Shown here: one piece after another, positions 34,836 to 42,531 of the stretch
Layout: each line of letters begins with the position of its first letter
Numbering within the stretch: the stretch's first letter is position 1
Notes under the pieces: generated by a model
The model's database searches: none
Seen by the model: only the letters and a program-made list of their open reading frames with translations
What the model was told of the DNA's origin: nothing
Made by a program: the position numbers and the translations under genes
Assembly (NCBI GenBank): GCA_020099315.1
Contig: CP083650.1
Location: 1,178,001 to 1,242,000 of the forward strand
Source: Citrobacter europaeus
Lineage (GTDB): Bacteria; Pseudomonadota; Gammaproteobacteria; Enterobacterales; Enterobacteriaceae
Length of the DNA stretch: 64,000 nucleotides
Reading direction: 5' to 3'

Positions 34836-35363
34836 ATTCACTACCTCCTGTTTGTTTACCTCTACCCTGAGTGTAGCGAAAGTTGGCTCTGTATAATAAG
34901 TGACCAGATCAAGGTTGCGTGCATAAATGCGCGTCAATGAAAGGCGTGTGTCGCAAGTCTGCTCATAAATGTATATCTGAGCAACACTGCAAGACAGATA
35001 TCTTCATTAATACGTGTAATCAAAAAACAGAAAAGGGTTCTTTTTTATGTGTTTTCATTATATATTTAATTATATAACGGGTGTCACCAAGGGGTTAATT
35101 TCAGCAGCTTTTAATATTTATCAAACTTTTATTCTGATGTTTATTAAATTAATAGTTAATCCAACCTTATGCTTGGTTTAAAATTCTGATTTTAAACGAA
35201 ATTTGATATTTACATTTCGTTCTCATTAATTATGCGAACCCCTTCAAACTTACCCGCATGCTGATTCTCATTTTCCTCTGTGTTTGATGAATATCAATAA
35301 GTAGCCGCGTTAGGGTAATTATTGTCTACCCATTAAAGAGTATTCGTCTTGTGGGAATAAAAG
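34836..35363. other. AT-rich gap between usp and torYZ
   Basis: 528 bases without a supported gene. The left end holds the usp promoter (TATTAT/TATACA on the minus strand near 34890). AACGAAAT (35195-35202) and ATTTCGTT (35214-35221) form a perfect 8-base inverted repeat. An FNR-type palindrome lies at 35284-35297. No good tor boxes are present, so TorR is unlikely to control torYZ. Confidence 0.6.
35284..35297. promoter_or_regulatory. FNR binding site upstream of torYZ
   Basis: TTGAT-GAAT-ATCAA is a perfect match to the FNR consensus TTGAT-N4-ATCAA. Its centre (35290.5) lies 73 bases before the torY start. A -10-like TAATTA/TATTGT at 35316-35325 would put a start site near 35328-35332, that is the class II position around -40. 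It predicts anaerobic activation. Confidence 0.8.
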
Positions 35364-36458
35364 ATGAGAAAAATAAATAAAACCATCCTCTGGACGATGC
35401 TGCTGTCCATTGTTCTTGGGGCTGTTATCGTTTTGGCAGGGCAATGGACCCTGCACAAAACGTCAAGCACGGAATTCTGTTTATCGTGCCATACAATGCA
35501 GGCCCCCTATGAGGAATATACCGGTTCGGTTCACTTTCAGAATCAGAAAGGGATTCGTGCAGAGTGCGCGGATTGTCATATCCCGCAAGGCGGCCTGGAT
35601 TATCTGGTGGCTAAACTGCGGGCCTCAAAAGATGTTTATCATCAGTTCATAACCAAAAAAATCGATACCCCGGAAAAATTTGAAGAACACCGTCTGGAGA
35701 TGGCGCAAACCGTCTGGGCACAGCTCAAGGCGAGTGATTCTGCGACCTGCCGTAGCTGTCACAGCATGGACGCGATGGATCTTGCCGCACAAAGCGCAGA
35801 TGCGCAGAAAATGCACAAAATGGGCATCGCGGAAAAGCAAACCTGTATTGATTGCCACAAAGGCGTCGCCCATTTCCCACCTGAAGTAAAAATGGATGAC
35901 AGCGCGCTCAAAGGGCTTGAAGCACAGTCAGCCTCCACTCCTGCCTCGGCAACTGAGCTTTATGCCGTAAGCAACACCGCGCTTGGCGATTTGGGAACCG
36001 TTTACCCTGCAACAAAAATGCAGGTCCTGAAATCAACGGACAATACGCGACAGGTCGAGATTCGCGGGAGCCAGATGCAGGGAAGTGAACAGGTCATTTA
36101 CTACGCGGCAGGACAGCGTTTGATTCTTGCCAGCCTGAGTGAAAAAGGTCAGCAGTCGCTGAAAATCCTCTCCGACTGGAAAAAAGATGATTACGGCAAT
36201 GCGTGGCGAGATGTGGTACTGCAGGGTGAATGGAGCGGTTCCGCTCTCGCCAGCCGCGAACCCATGTGGGATTACGCACGCAAACTCGACAATGTGTATT
36301 GCGCGGGCTGCCATGCGCCAATTCCGGCGAATCATTTTACGCTCAACGCCTGGCCTTCAGTAGCGAAAGGGATGGGCGCTCGCACCAATATCAGTGAAAC
36401 CGAACTGGATATCCTGAGCCGTTACTTCCAGTACAACGCTAAAGACATGAACAAATAA
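35364..36458 (+). CDS. torY: TorY, membrane-anchored pentahaem c-type cytochrome
   Basis: 364 residues (366 in E. coli TorY). TM anchor ILWTMLLSIVLGAVIVLAG, then haem motifs CLSCH, CADCH, CRSCH and CIDCH, with the fifth, CAGCH, in a TorC-like C-terminal domain that is shorter than in TorC. It should take electrons from menaquinol to TorZ. It shares organisation with torC but differs enough to be a distinct lineage, not a recent copy. torZ begins 20 bases later with a good ribosome site (AGGAG). Confidence 0.93.
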   Translation: MRKINKTILWTMLLSIVLGAVIVLAGQWTLHKTSSTEFCLSCHTMQAPYEEYTGSVHFQNQKGIRAECADCHIPQGGLDYLVAKLRASKDVYHQFITKKIDTPEKFEEHRLEMAQTVWAQLKASDSATCRSCHSMDAMDLAAQSADAQKMHKMGIAEKQTCIDCHKGVAHFPPEVKMDDSALKGLEAQSASTPASATELYAVSNTALGDLGTVYPATKMQVLKSTDNTRQVEIRGSQMQGSEQVIYYAAGQRLILASLSEKGQQSLKILSDWKKDDYGNAWRDVVLQGEWSGSALASREPMWDYARKLDNVYCAGCHAPIPANHFTLNAWPSVAKGMGARTNISETELDILSRYFQYNAKDMNK

Positions 36459-36478
36459 GCGATAAATCAGGAGAAATC

Positions 36479-38923
36479 ATGAAACTCACAAGACGTGACT
36501 TTATCAAGACGGCTGGCGCGGCAACCGGGACAATGGCGATTTCTTCGGTGATCCCAATGCCAGCCTGGGCCGAAGGCCAAAATGGCGGAGCGATTCTGAC
36601 GGCTGCACGTTGGGGTGCGGTATACGTGGAAGTAAAAGACGGCAAAGTGGTTTCCTCAAAAGGGGCATTGCCGAAAACGGTGCCGAACTCGTTACAGCAA
36701 ACCGCGCCGGATCAGGTTCATACCAATATCCGCGTTAAATATCCGATGGTGCGCAAAAGCTATCTGGAAAACCCGGGTAAAGCGGATGGTAAACGTGGCA
36801 ACGATCCTTTCGTGCGGGTGAGCTGGGAGCAGGCGCTGAAGCTCATTCATGAGCAGCATAGCCGGATCCGTAGCAGCTATGGGCCGTCCTCAATATTTGC
36901 CGGTTCCTATGGCTGGCGCTCCAGCGGCGTTCTGCATAAGGCGCAAACCTTACTGCAACGCTATATGAGCATGGCCGGTGGCTACGCCGGTCATACCGGA
37001 GATTATTCAACCGGGGCGGCGCAGGTGATCATGCCTTATGTCGTGGGATCGGTTGAAGTCTATGAGCAGCAAACCACCTGGCCGATGGTGCTTGAGCACA
37101 GTCAGGTCGTGGTGCTGTGGGGGATGAACCCGCTCAACACCCTCAAAATTGCCTGGAGCAGCACGGATGAACAGGGGATTGAATACTTTAATCTGCTGAA
37201 AAAATCAGGAAAAAGCGTTATCGCCATCGATCCAATGCGTTCTGAAACCATTGAGTTCTTTGGTGATAATGCCACCTGGATTGCGCCACATATGGGGACC
37301 GATGTGGCGATGATGTTAGGGATCGCCCATACGCTGGTGAAGAAAAATCTCCATGACAAAGCCTTCCTGGAAAAATACACCACCGGTTATCCGCAGTTTG
37401 AGGAATACTTGCTCGGCAAGAGCGATAAAATAGAGAAAACCGCCGAGTGGGCTTCCGGCGTGTGCGGCGTGCCTGCTGAGCAACTGGAAAAACTGGCGGA
37501 AATTTTCTCCAGCAATAAAACCATGCTCATGGCAGGTTGGGGGATTCAGCGCCAGCAATACGGTGAGCAAAAACACTGGATGCTGGTGACTCTGGCGGCG
37601 ATGCTGGGGCAAATTGGTACCGAAGGCGGCGGCTTTGGATTCTCGTATCATTATTCCAACGGCGGTAACCCAACGCGCACGGGTGGGGTATTGCCAGCAA
37701 TTTCCGCCAAAATTGAGGGGGGGTCATCAGCGGGTAACGACTGGGCGGTTTCCGATGCGGTAACCAGCCTGCCGGTAGCGCGAATTGTTGAAGCGCTGGA
37801 AAACCCAGGCGGTAAATATCAGCATAATGGTAAAGAGCAAACCTTCCCGGATATCAAAATGATCTGGTGGGCAGGCGGTGCTAACTTTACCCATCATCAG
37901 GATACTAACCGCTTAATTACAGCCTGGCAGAAGCCTGAACTGGTTGTCATCTCTGAGTGCTACTGGACCGCAGCGGCTAAACACGCTGATATAGTCCTGC
38001 CGATCACCACCTCGTTTGAGCGTAACGATCTGACCATGACCGGTGATTACAGTAACCAACACCTGGTGCCGATGAAGCAGGTCATCGCGCCGCAGTTTGA
38101 ATCCCGCAGCGATTTTGACGTATTTGCCGATCTGGCTGAGATGCTCAAGCCGGGAGGTAAGGCGGTCTACACCGAAGGCAAAGACGAAATGGCGTGGCTG
38201 AAGCAGTTCTATGATGCCGCGCAAAAAGCCGCCCGCGCCCAACGTGTCGCTATGCCTCAGTTCAACGCGTTCTGGCAGCAGAATAAACTGATCGAAATGC
38301 GTGAGAATGAAAAGAATAACAAATATGTGCGCTACGCGGATTTCCGCAGCGATCCGGTGATGAATGCGCTGGGAACGCCGAGCGGTAAGATAGAAATCTA
38401 CTCGAAAACGATTGAAGGCTATCAATATAAAGATTGTCCGCCGCATGCGTCATGGATTGAACCCGATGAATGGAAAGGAACTGCGGATAAAGATCAACTG
38501 CAACTGCTGACTGCGCACCCGGCGCATCGTCTGCATAGCCAGCTGAACTACGCGTCGCTGCGCAAAGAGTACGCTATTGCCAATCGCGAGCCGGTCACCA
38601 TTCACCCGGATGACGCGAAAGCCAGAGGGATTGCCGAAGGCGATCTGGTCCGCGTATGGAATGCGCGTGGGCAGGTGCTGGTGGGGGCGCACGTTAGTGA
38701 CGGCATTAAACCGGGAATTATCTGTATCCATGAAGGTGCATGGCCGGATATTGAAAACGGTATCTGTAAAAATGGCGGCGCGAACGTACTGACGGCAGAT
38801 ATCCCGACTTCAAGGCTGGCGAATGGCTGTGCGGGGAATACCAGCCTGGTATACGCAGAAAAATTCACCGGTGAAGCGCCAAAACTCACCGTCTTTGATG
38901 AGCCAGCCATTGTCACTATGTAA
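36479..38923 (+). CDS. torZ: TorZ, periplasmic TMAO / biotin sulfoxide reductase
   Basis: 814 residues (809 in E. coli). Twin-arginine signal LTRRDFIKTAGAATGTMAISS, cut near AWA-EG. DMSO reductase family, with the molybdenum-ligating Ser in GHTGDYSTGAAQVIM, VVLWGMNPLNTLKIAW and GGANFTHHQDTNR. It is clearly TorZ-like rather than TorA-like along its length. In E. coli TorZ accepts N- and S-oxides more broadly than TorA. There is no torD-like chaperone in this operon; TorD next door might not serve it, so its chaperone is open. Confidence 0.94.
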   Translation: MKLTRRDFIKTAGAATGTMAISSVIPMPAWAEGQNGGAILTAARWGAVYVEVKDGKVVSSKGALPKTVPNSLQQTAPDQVHTNIRVKYPMVRKSYLENPGKADGKRGNDPFVRVSWEQALKLIHEQHSRIRSSYGPSSIFAGSYGWRSSGVLHKAQTLLQRYMSMAGGYAGHTGDYSTGAAQVIMPYVVGSVEVYEQQTTWPMVLEHSQVVVLWGMNPLNTLKIAWSSTDEQGIEYFNLLKKSGKSVIAIDPMRSETIEFFGDNATWIAPHMGTDVAMMLGIAHTLVKKNLHDKAFLEKYTTGYPQFEEYLLGKSDKIEKTAEWASGVCGVPAEQLEKLAEIFSSNKTMLMAGWGIQRQQYGEQKHWMLVTLAAMLGQIGTEGGGFGFSYHYSNGGNPTRTGGVLPAISAKIEGGSSAGNDWAVSDAVTSLPVARIVEALENPGGKYQHNGKEQTFPDIKMIWWAGGANFTHHQDTNRLITAWQKPELVVISECYWTAAAKHADIVLPITTSFERNDLTMTGDYSNQHLVPMKQVIAPQFESRSDFDVFADLAEMLKPGGKAVYTEGKDEMAWLKQFYDAAQKAARAQRVAMPQFNAFWQQNKLIEMRENEKNNKYVRYADFRSDPVMNALGTPSGKIEIYSKTIEGYQYKDCPPHASWIEPDEWKGTADKDQLQLLTAHPAHRLHSQLNYASLRKEYAIANREPVTIHPDDAKARGIAEGDLVRVWNARGQVLVGAHVSDGIKPGIICIHEGAWPDIENGICKNGGANVLTADIPTSRLANGCAGNTSLVYAEKFTGEAPKLTVFDEPAIVTM

Positions 38924-38936
38924 CGAAGGCTGATAA

Positions 38937-38963
38937 ACGGGAGCCGCGAGGTTCCCGTTTTTT
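38937..38963 (+). terminator. Terminator after torYZ
   Basis: ACGGGAGCC, loop GCGA, GGTTCCCGT with one mismatch, then TTTTTT; 14 bases after the torZ stop. Confidence 0.88.
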
Positions 38964-38991
38964 ATTGCTGTTTTGGCCATGTTTACTGTCG

Positions 38992-39795
38992 TTACTCTGC
39001 CAGCACAATTACATCTCCCGTTGCCGGGGCGTCAGTTCCCGGTAGCCATAATCGCCCCCACGAACCGGTGCAATGACAGCCGAGTAGTTTTTCGGGTTGC
39101 TGTTGCTTAATAAATTGTCGGGTTCGCCATAGCTTAGCGGGGGAGGCGGCACGTAAATGAAATCCACCGACGAGGGCGTAAATTTGATTAATGCCGGTAA
39201 TGTTCTGGCAATGGCGTACGATATTCTCTATTCCCCGATGCCCGCATCCGGTAATGATGACTAACCCGCGCTCCGATTTATATATCAATACGCCTTCATC
39301 GCTGATGTAATCCGGTTGGGGCGTCTCCTTACTAATAACACCATAGGCCTGCGGAGTGGGGACACTGATTTCCCCGGACCACAAAAAGCGCTCGCTGATA
39401 GTCAGCGGCTCGCGGGTGTATTCCATGATGAGCCGAGAGTAGTCGTTATCACGCGAGAGTTTTTTTATTTTCCTTGTCGTTCCTGCCAGGGTTATTGAAG
39501 CGTACCGCTCGCAGGCTATTTGGGGATGGCAAATGATACGGCTGTTATCCGCAAGCCACGGCACGCCGCCGCAGTGATCGTAATGACCGTGCGACAGTAC
39601 CACGGCGGTCAATTGCGTCAGGTCTACGCCCATTTGTGCGGCGTTAAGTATGTAGCTGTCGTCCGGCCCGGTATCAAACAGTATGCTGGTGGTTTCATCC
39701 TGAACTAACAGACTTAACCCAGGCTTTGCCCGTAATGATTTATCCGCGCCCGCCGCACGCCGGTTTTCAAGCAATACCGTGAGGGTTAAAGCCAT
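38992..39795 (-). CDS. Metallo-beta-lactamase-fold hydrolase (COG1237-like)
   Basis: 267 residues. The zinc motif HGHYDH is at 69-74, preceded by ILFDTGPDD (Asp41); a later metal His is in ITGCGHRGIENI, and the C-terminal YALVGGFHL is typical of the COG1237 group, whose archaeal relatives act in methanopterin synthesis and many bacterial members have unknown substrates. No signal peptide, so cytoplasmic. It is convergent with torYZ. The next gene on its strand (mini-SilE) is 83 bases away and upstream of it. No function can be assigned beyond a metal-dependent hydrolase. Confidence 0.8.
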   Translation of the reverse strand: MALTLTVLLENRRAAGADKSLRAKPGLSLLVQDETTSILFDTGPDDSYILNAAQMGVDLTQLTAVVLSHGHYDHCGGVPWLADNSRIICHPQIACERYASITLAGTTRKIKKLSRDNDYSRLIMEYTREPLTISERFLWSGEISVPTPQAYGVISKETPQPDYISDEGVLIYKSERGLVIITGCGHRGIENIVRHCQNITGINQIYALVGGFHLRAASPAKLWRTRQFIKQQQPEKLLGCHCTGSWGRLWLPGTDAPATGDVIVLAE

Positions 39796-39878
39796 ACCTG
39801 TCTCCAGAATTCAAACGGCATACTGTAATGCATGGTTTTTGAGAGCGCTGTGATCGCAGCGCCCTTTGGCGTTATCCG

Positions 39879-40091
39879 TTATCGTGTAGAGCTTGCCTGC
39901 GCACGGTGTTTTTCCGCCTGCTGCTCATGGGCATAGGAATGAGCATTATTTGTCGACTGATGTACTACCATTGCCTTTTCATGTTCATTCATTTGTGAAA
40001 ATGATTGTGCATGGGGTGACGTCTCTGCCGCATTAACGCCAGCTGAAATAAAAAACGCGATAGCTAAAAAAGAGGACATCTTATTCATCAT
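39879..40091 (-). CDS. Small secreted His-rich protein, SilE/PcoE-like metal-binding protein
   Basis: 70 residues; AGGAG lies just upstream of the ATG at 40091. Signal peptide (MMNKMSSFLAIAFFISAGVNAA), then a mature part of about 48 residues with six His (27, 37, 44, 51, 55, 62). The segment MNEHEKAMVVHQSTNNAHSY resembles the SilE/PcoE repeat (MxxHExAxxxHE...S.AH), which binds Ag or Cu, but only about one repeat is present and the protein is half their length. It stands downstream of cusRS in the same direction, the place silE takes in sil loci. A CusR-box-like site and a TATAAT precede it. A periplasmic metal sponge is inferred. Confidence 0.75.
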   Translation of the reverse strand: MMNKMSSFLAIAFFISAGVNAAETSPHAQSFSQMNEHEKAMVVHQSTNNAHSYAHEQQAEKHRAQASSTR

Positions 40092-40119
40092 ATTTCTCCT
40101 GTATGGGTTTACGGAAGAA

Positions 40120-40173
40120 ATTATAATTGGCGAGGTCGGTCAGCGGCGTGACTGAATTATGACGGTTGTGTCA
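40120..40173 (-). promoter_or_regulatory. Promoter of the SilE-like gene with CusR-box-like site
   Basis: On + strand 40160-40173 reads TGACGGTTGTGTCA, matching the core of the nearby cus box (TGACAGTTTTGTCA) in 12 of 14 positions with identical half-site spacing. On the minus strand a perfect TATAAT occupies 40125-40120, 28 bases before the start codon. The operator centre falls about 53 bases upstream of the expected start site. Confidence 0.65.
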
Positions 40174-40180
40174 GACAACA

Positions 40181-40206
40181 GGTGATGACATATATCTGTC
40201 ATCACC
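40181..40206. terminator. Perfect 10-bp inverted repeat between cusS and the SilE-like gene
   Basis: GGTGATGACA (40181-40190), 6-base loop, TGTCATCACC (40197-40206), 5 bases past the cusS stop. There is no T-run on the minus strand, so termination would be weak; it may also act as a stem shielding the cusRS 3' end. The TGACA/TGTCA arms recall a cus box but with a different spacer. Confidence 0.55.
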
Positions 40207-40211
40207 CGTAA

Positions 40212-41663
40212 TTATTTCGCGTGCTTGGGCAGCGTCAGAATAAATCGGGTAGCAAGCTGATCGGATGAAACCGAGACTTTTCCCTGATGGGCGATGACGA
40301 TTGATTTCACTATCGCCAGGCCAATACCGCTGCCTTCGCCTTTGCGCTGTCGCGAAGGGTCTACCCGATAAAATCGGTCAAAGAGCCGGGGGAGATGCTG
40401 TGGGGGAATGGGGGGGCCAGGATTTTCCACGATTATCTGCACCTGACTGTCCGCCTCTTTCACCCGTACGGTTACCGACTCGCCTTTTGGCGTATAGCGC
40501 ATAGCATTTGATAGAAGATTGCTCACCGCCCGGCGTAGCATTAACGGATCGCCCGAAACCCAGCACGCGCGTCCTTCAAAACGTAAGCCAACCTCGCGCT
40601 CTTCTGCCCAGGCCTCGAAGAAGTCGAACACTTTACCTACCTCATCAGCCAGATTAAGCGCTGTCTTTTCCGGGATGAGCTGATTGTTGTCCGCCTGCGC
40701 CAGAAACAGCATGTCGCTGACCATTTTCGACATACGACTAAACTCTTCGAGATTGGAATACAGCACATCTTCCAGCTCTTTTTGGCTGCGGGTCTGGCTG
40801 AGCGCAATTTCCGTTTGCGTGACGAGGTTAGTTATTGGCGTGCGGATCTCATGGGCAATATCTGCCGAGAAGTTCGACTGACGTTTAAATACGTCCTCAA
40901 TGCGCTCGATCATGTGATTAAACGAACTTACCAGCTGTTCCAGCTCAATAGGAACAGCTTGCGGATCGAGGCGTACATCCAAATCTTTTGAGGTGATATT
41001 TTGGATGCGGCGACTGACGTTACGGATCGGTTCATGGCCTTTATAGACAGCGAACAGCACGATAAAAACAATCATCATGCTAATCAGTGATGCCGTCATA
41101 ATCAGTTTGTTTTTCAGGTCGTTAATATAGTGCAGATGAAAATCGATCGATAATGCCAGATACAGCGTATATGCCGGTTTTCCATCGGTAAGCTGTCCTA
41201 CAGGCAGGCGAATCATTCGCCAGTTAGACGACGTTTTCTGCCCGTGGACATGTCTGGGCGTTTGTAGCGTTGGGCCGGAGATAATAAAAACATCGCTGGC
41301 ATGGGCATTTTTATCCGGCCTTGCACTGGAAATAAATTGCCGGAGATCGGGTGCATTGGGCGAATGAAAAATGGCTTTCTGATTACTATCTTCCAGAGAA
41401 ATAATGACGTTCGAGTAACCCGCTACCACGTTTTTTAGCGTTTCCAGACGGCGTGATTCTGGCTCGTTAGGTTGGTTAATAATCCGCTCCAGCGTGGCGC
41501 TGATCTCTTGTAGATCATTGATGTCCTGCTCGGCGAAATGGACCTTTACAGAGTGGATCATTATCCAGGCAAAGGCGAAAAATGACGCGATCGTCGCCAG
41601 ACTGATAAAAAATGTCAGCCGTGTCGCCAGCGAAAAAGGGCGTCGCCATCGTTTACTGGCCAT
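40212..41663 (-). CDS. cusS: CusS, copper/silver sensor histidine kinase
   Basis: 483 residues from the ATG at 41663 (MASKRWRRPFSLATRL), overlapping the cusR stop by 11 bases. TM1 near 15-37, periplasmic sensor loop to about 185 (with His in HVHGQ and HLHYIND), TM2 near 187-206, HAMP, DHp with His in FSADIAHEIRTPITNL, ATPase with NLLSNAMRY and GEGSGIGLAIVKS. It phosphorylates CusR when periplasmic Cu(I) or Ag(I) rises. The His/Met-rich part of the E. coli sensor loop (HGHGHMEH) is here shorter (RHVHGQ). Confidence 0.95.
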   Translation of the reverse strand: MASKRWRRPFSLATRLTFFISLATIASFFAFAWIMIHSVKVHFAEQDINDLQEISATLERIINQPNEPESRRLETLKNVVAGYSNVIISLEDSNQKAIFHSPNAPDLRQFISSARPDKNAHASDVFIISGPTLQTPRHVHGQKTSSNWRMIRLPVGQLTDGKPAYTLYLALSIDFHLHYINDLKNKLIMTASLISMMIVFIVLFAVYKGHEPIRNVSRRIQNITSKDLDVRLDPQAVPIELEQLVSSFNHMIERIEDVFKRQSNFSADIAHEIRTPITNLVTQTEIALSQTRSQKELEDVLYSNLEEFSRMSKMVSDMLFLAQADNNQLIPEKTALNLADEVGKVFDFFEAWAEEREVGLRFEGRACWVSGDPLMLRRAVSNLLSNAMRYTPKGESVTVRVKEADSQVQIIVENPGPPIPPQHLPRLFDRFYRVDPSRQRKGEGSGIGLAIVKSIVIAHQGKVSVSSDQLATRFILTLPKHAK

Positions 41664-42336
41664 CAGGAACCTCAAGCATATATCCCACGCCGCGCACGGT
41701 CTGGATCAGTTTCGGCTCAAAGTCGTTATCGATTTTGGCGCGCAGACGTTTCACGGCCACGTCGATAGCATTGGTATCGCTGTCAAAATTCATATCCCAG
41801 ACCTGAGACGCGATCAGCGAGCGGGGTAAAACTTCCCCCTGATGGCGCAGGAAAAACTCAAGCAACGTAAACTCTTTGCTGGTCAGGGTGATGCGCGTAC
41901 CGCTGCGGGTGACTTTTCTGCTGACCAGATCGACCATTAAATCCGCGACCTGAAACTGGCTCTCGACAATCACCGCCGCACCCCGGCGTAGCAGCGTTCT
42001 GACCCGTGCCAGCAGCTCGGCGAAGGCGAACGGTTTGACCAGGTAGTCATCCGCGCCTAATTCCAGACCTTTAACCCGATGTTCAATGGTGCCCAGCGCG
42101 GTGAGAAGAAGAATTGGCATCCCTTTGTTAGCGGATCGCAGCATCCGCACGATATCCCAGCCGTTTACATCCGGCAGCATGATGTCGAGTATGAGCAGGT
42201 CGTAATCACTGGTCATCGCCAGGTGATACCCGTTCAGGCCGTTATCCGCTAAATCCACGACAAAACCCGCTTCCGTCAGGCCTTTCGTCAGGTATTCACC
42301 GGTTTTTTTCTCATCTTCGACTATCAAGACCTTCAT
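41653..42336 (-). CDS. cusR: CusR, OmpR-family response regulator
   Basis: 227 residues, the E. coli length. Receiver with Glu7-Asp8, phosphoacceptor Asp51 in LLILDIMLPDVNG, Lys in LVKPFAFAEL; winged helix with LTSKEFTLLEFFLRHQGEVLPRSLIASQVWD and VDVAVKRLRAKI. It is first in the cusRS operon and divergent from cusC, with the cus box between. A TAGAAT -10 lies at 42379-42374 on the minus strand. Confidence 0.97.
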   Translation of the reverse strand: MKVLIVEDEKKTGEYLTKGLTEAGFVVDLADNGLNGYHLAMTSDYDLLILDIMLPDVNGWDIVRMLRSANKGMPILLLTALGTIEHRVKGLELGADDYLVKPFAFAELLARVRTLLRRGAAVIVESQFQVADLMVDLVSRKVTRSGTRITLTSKEFTLLEFFLRHQGEVLPRSLIASQVWDMNFDSDTNAIDVAVKRLRAKIDNDFEPKLIQTVRGVGYMLEVPDGQ

Positions 42337-42413
42337 CGCATTCTCCTTCTCGCACTGGTTGTGCGGACTTTCAATTCTAGGGAAGCGGGATCGGATAGCA
42401 ATCGGTTATTGGG

Positions 42414-42435
42414 AAAATGACAGTTTTGTCATTTT
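42414..42435. promoter_or_regulatory. CusR box between cusR and cusC
   Basis: AAAATGACA (42414-42422), GTTT, TGTCATTTT (42427-42435): perfect 9-base arms, the known CusR operator form. It serves both cusRS and cusCFBA. Confidence 0.93.
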
Positions 42436-42531
42436 CCTGTCACCGGTTAAACAGAGTCAGTTGGTTAAAGTACAACACTATAAATTCCTACACATTTTAG
42501 GGTCATCAGTCCGGTCAGGACGAGAAGAACT

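Noticed and set aside
34971..34980. CTGCTCATAA, similar to a tor box
   Set aside because: Single degenerate copy, 380 bases from torY, without the tandem arrangement used by TorR.
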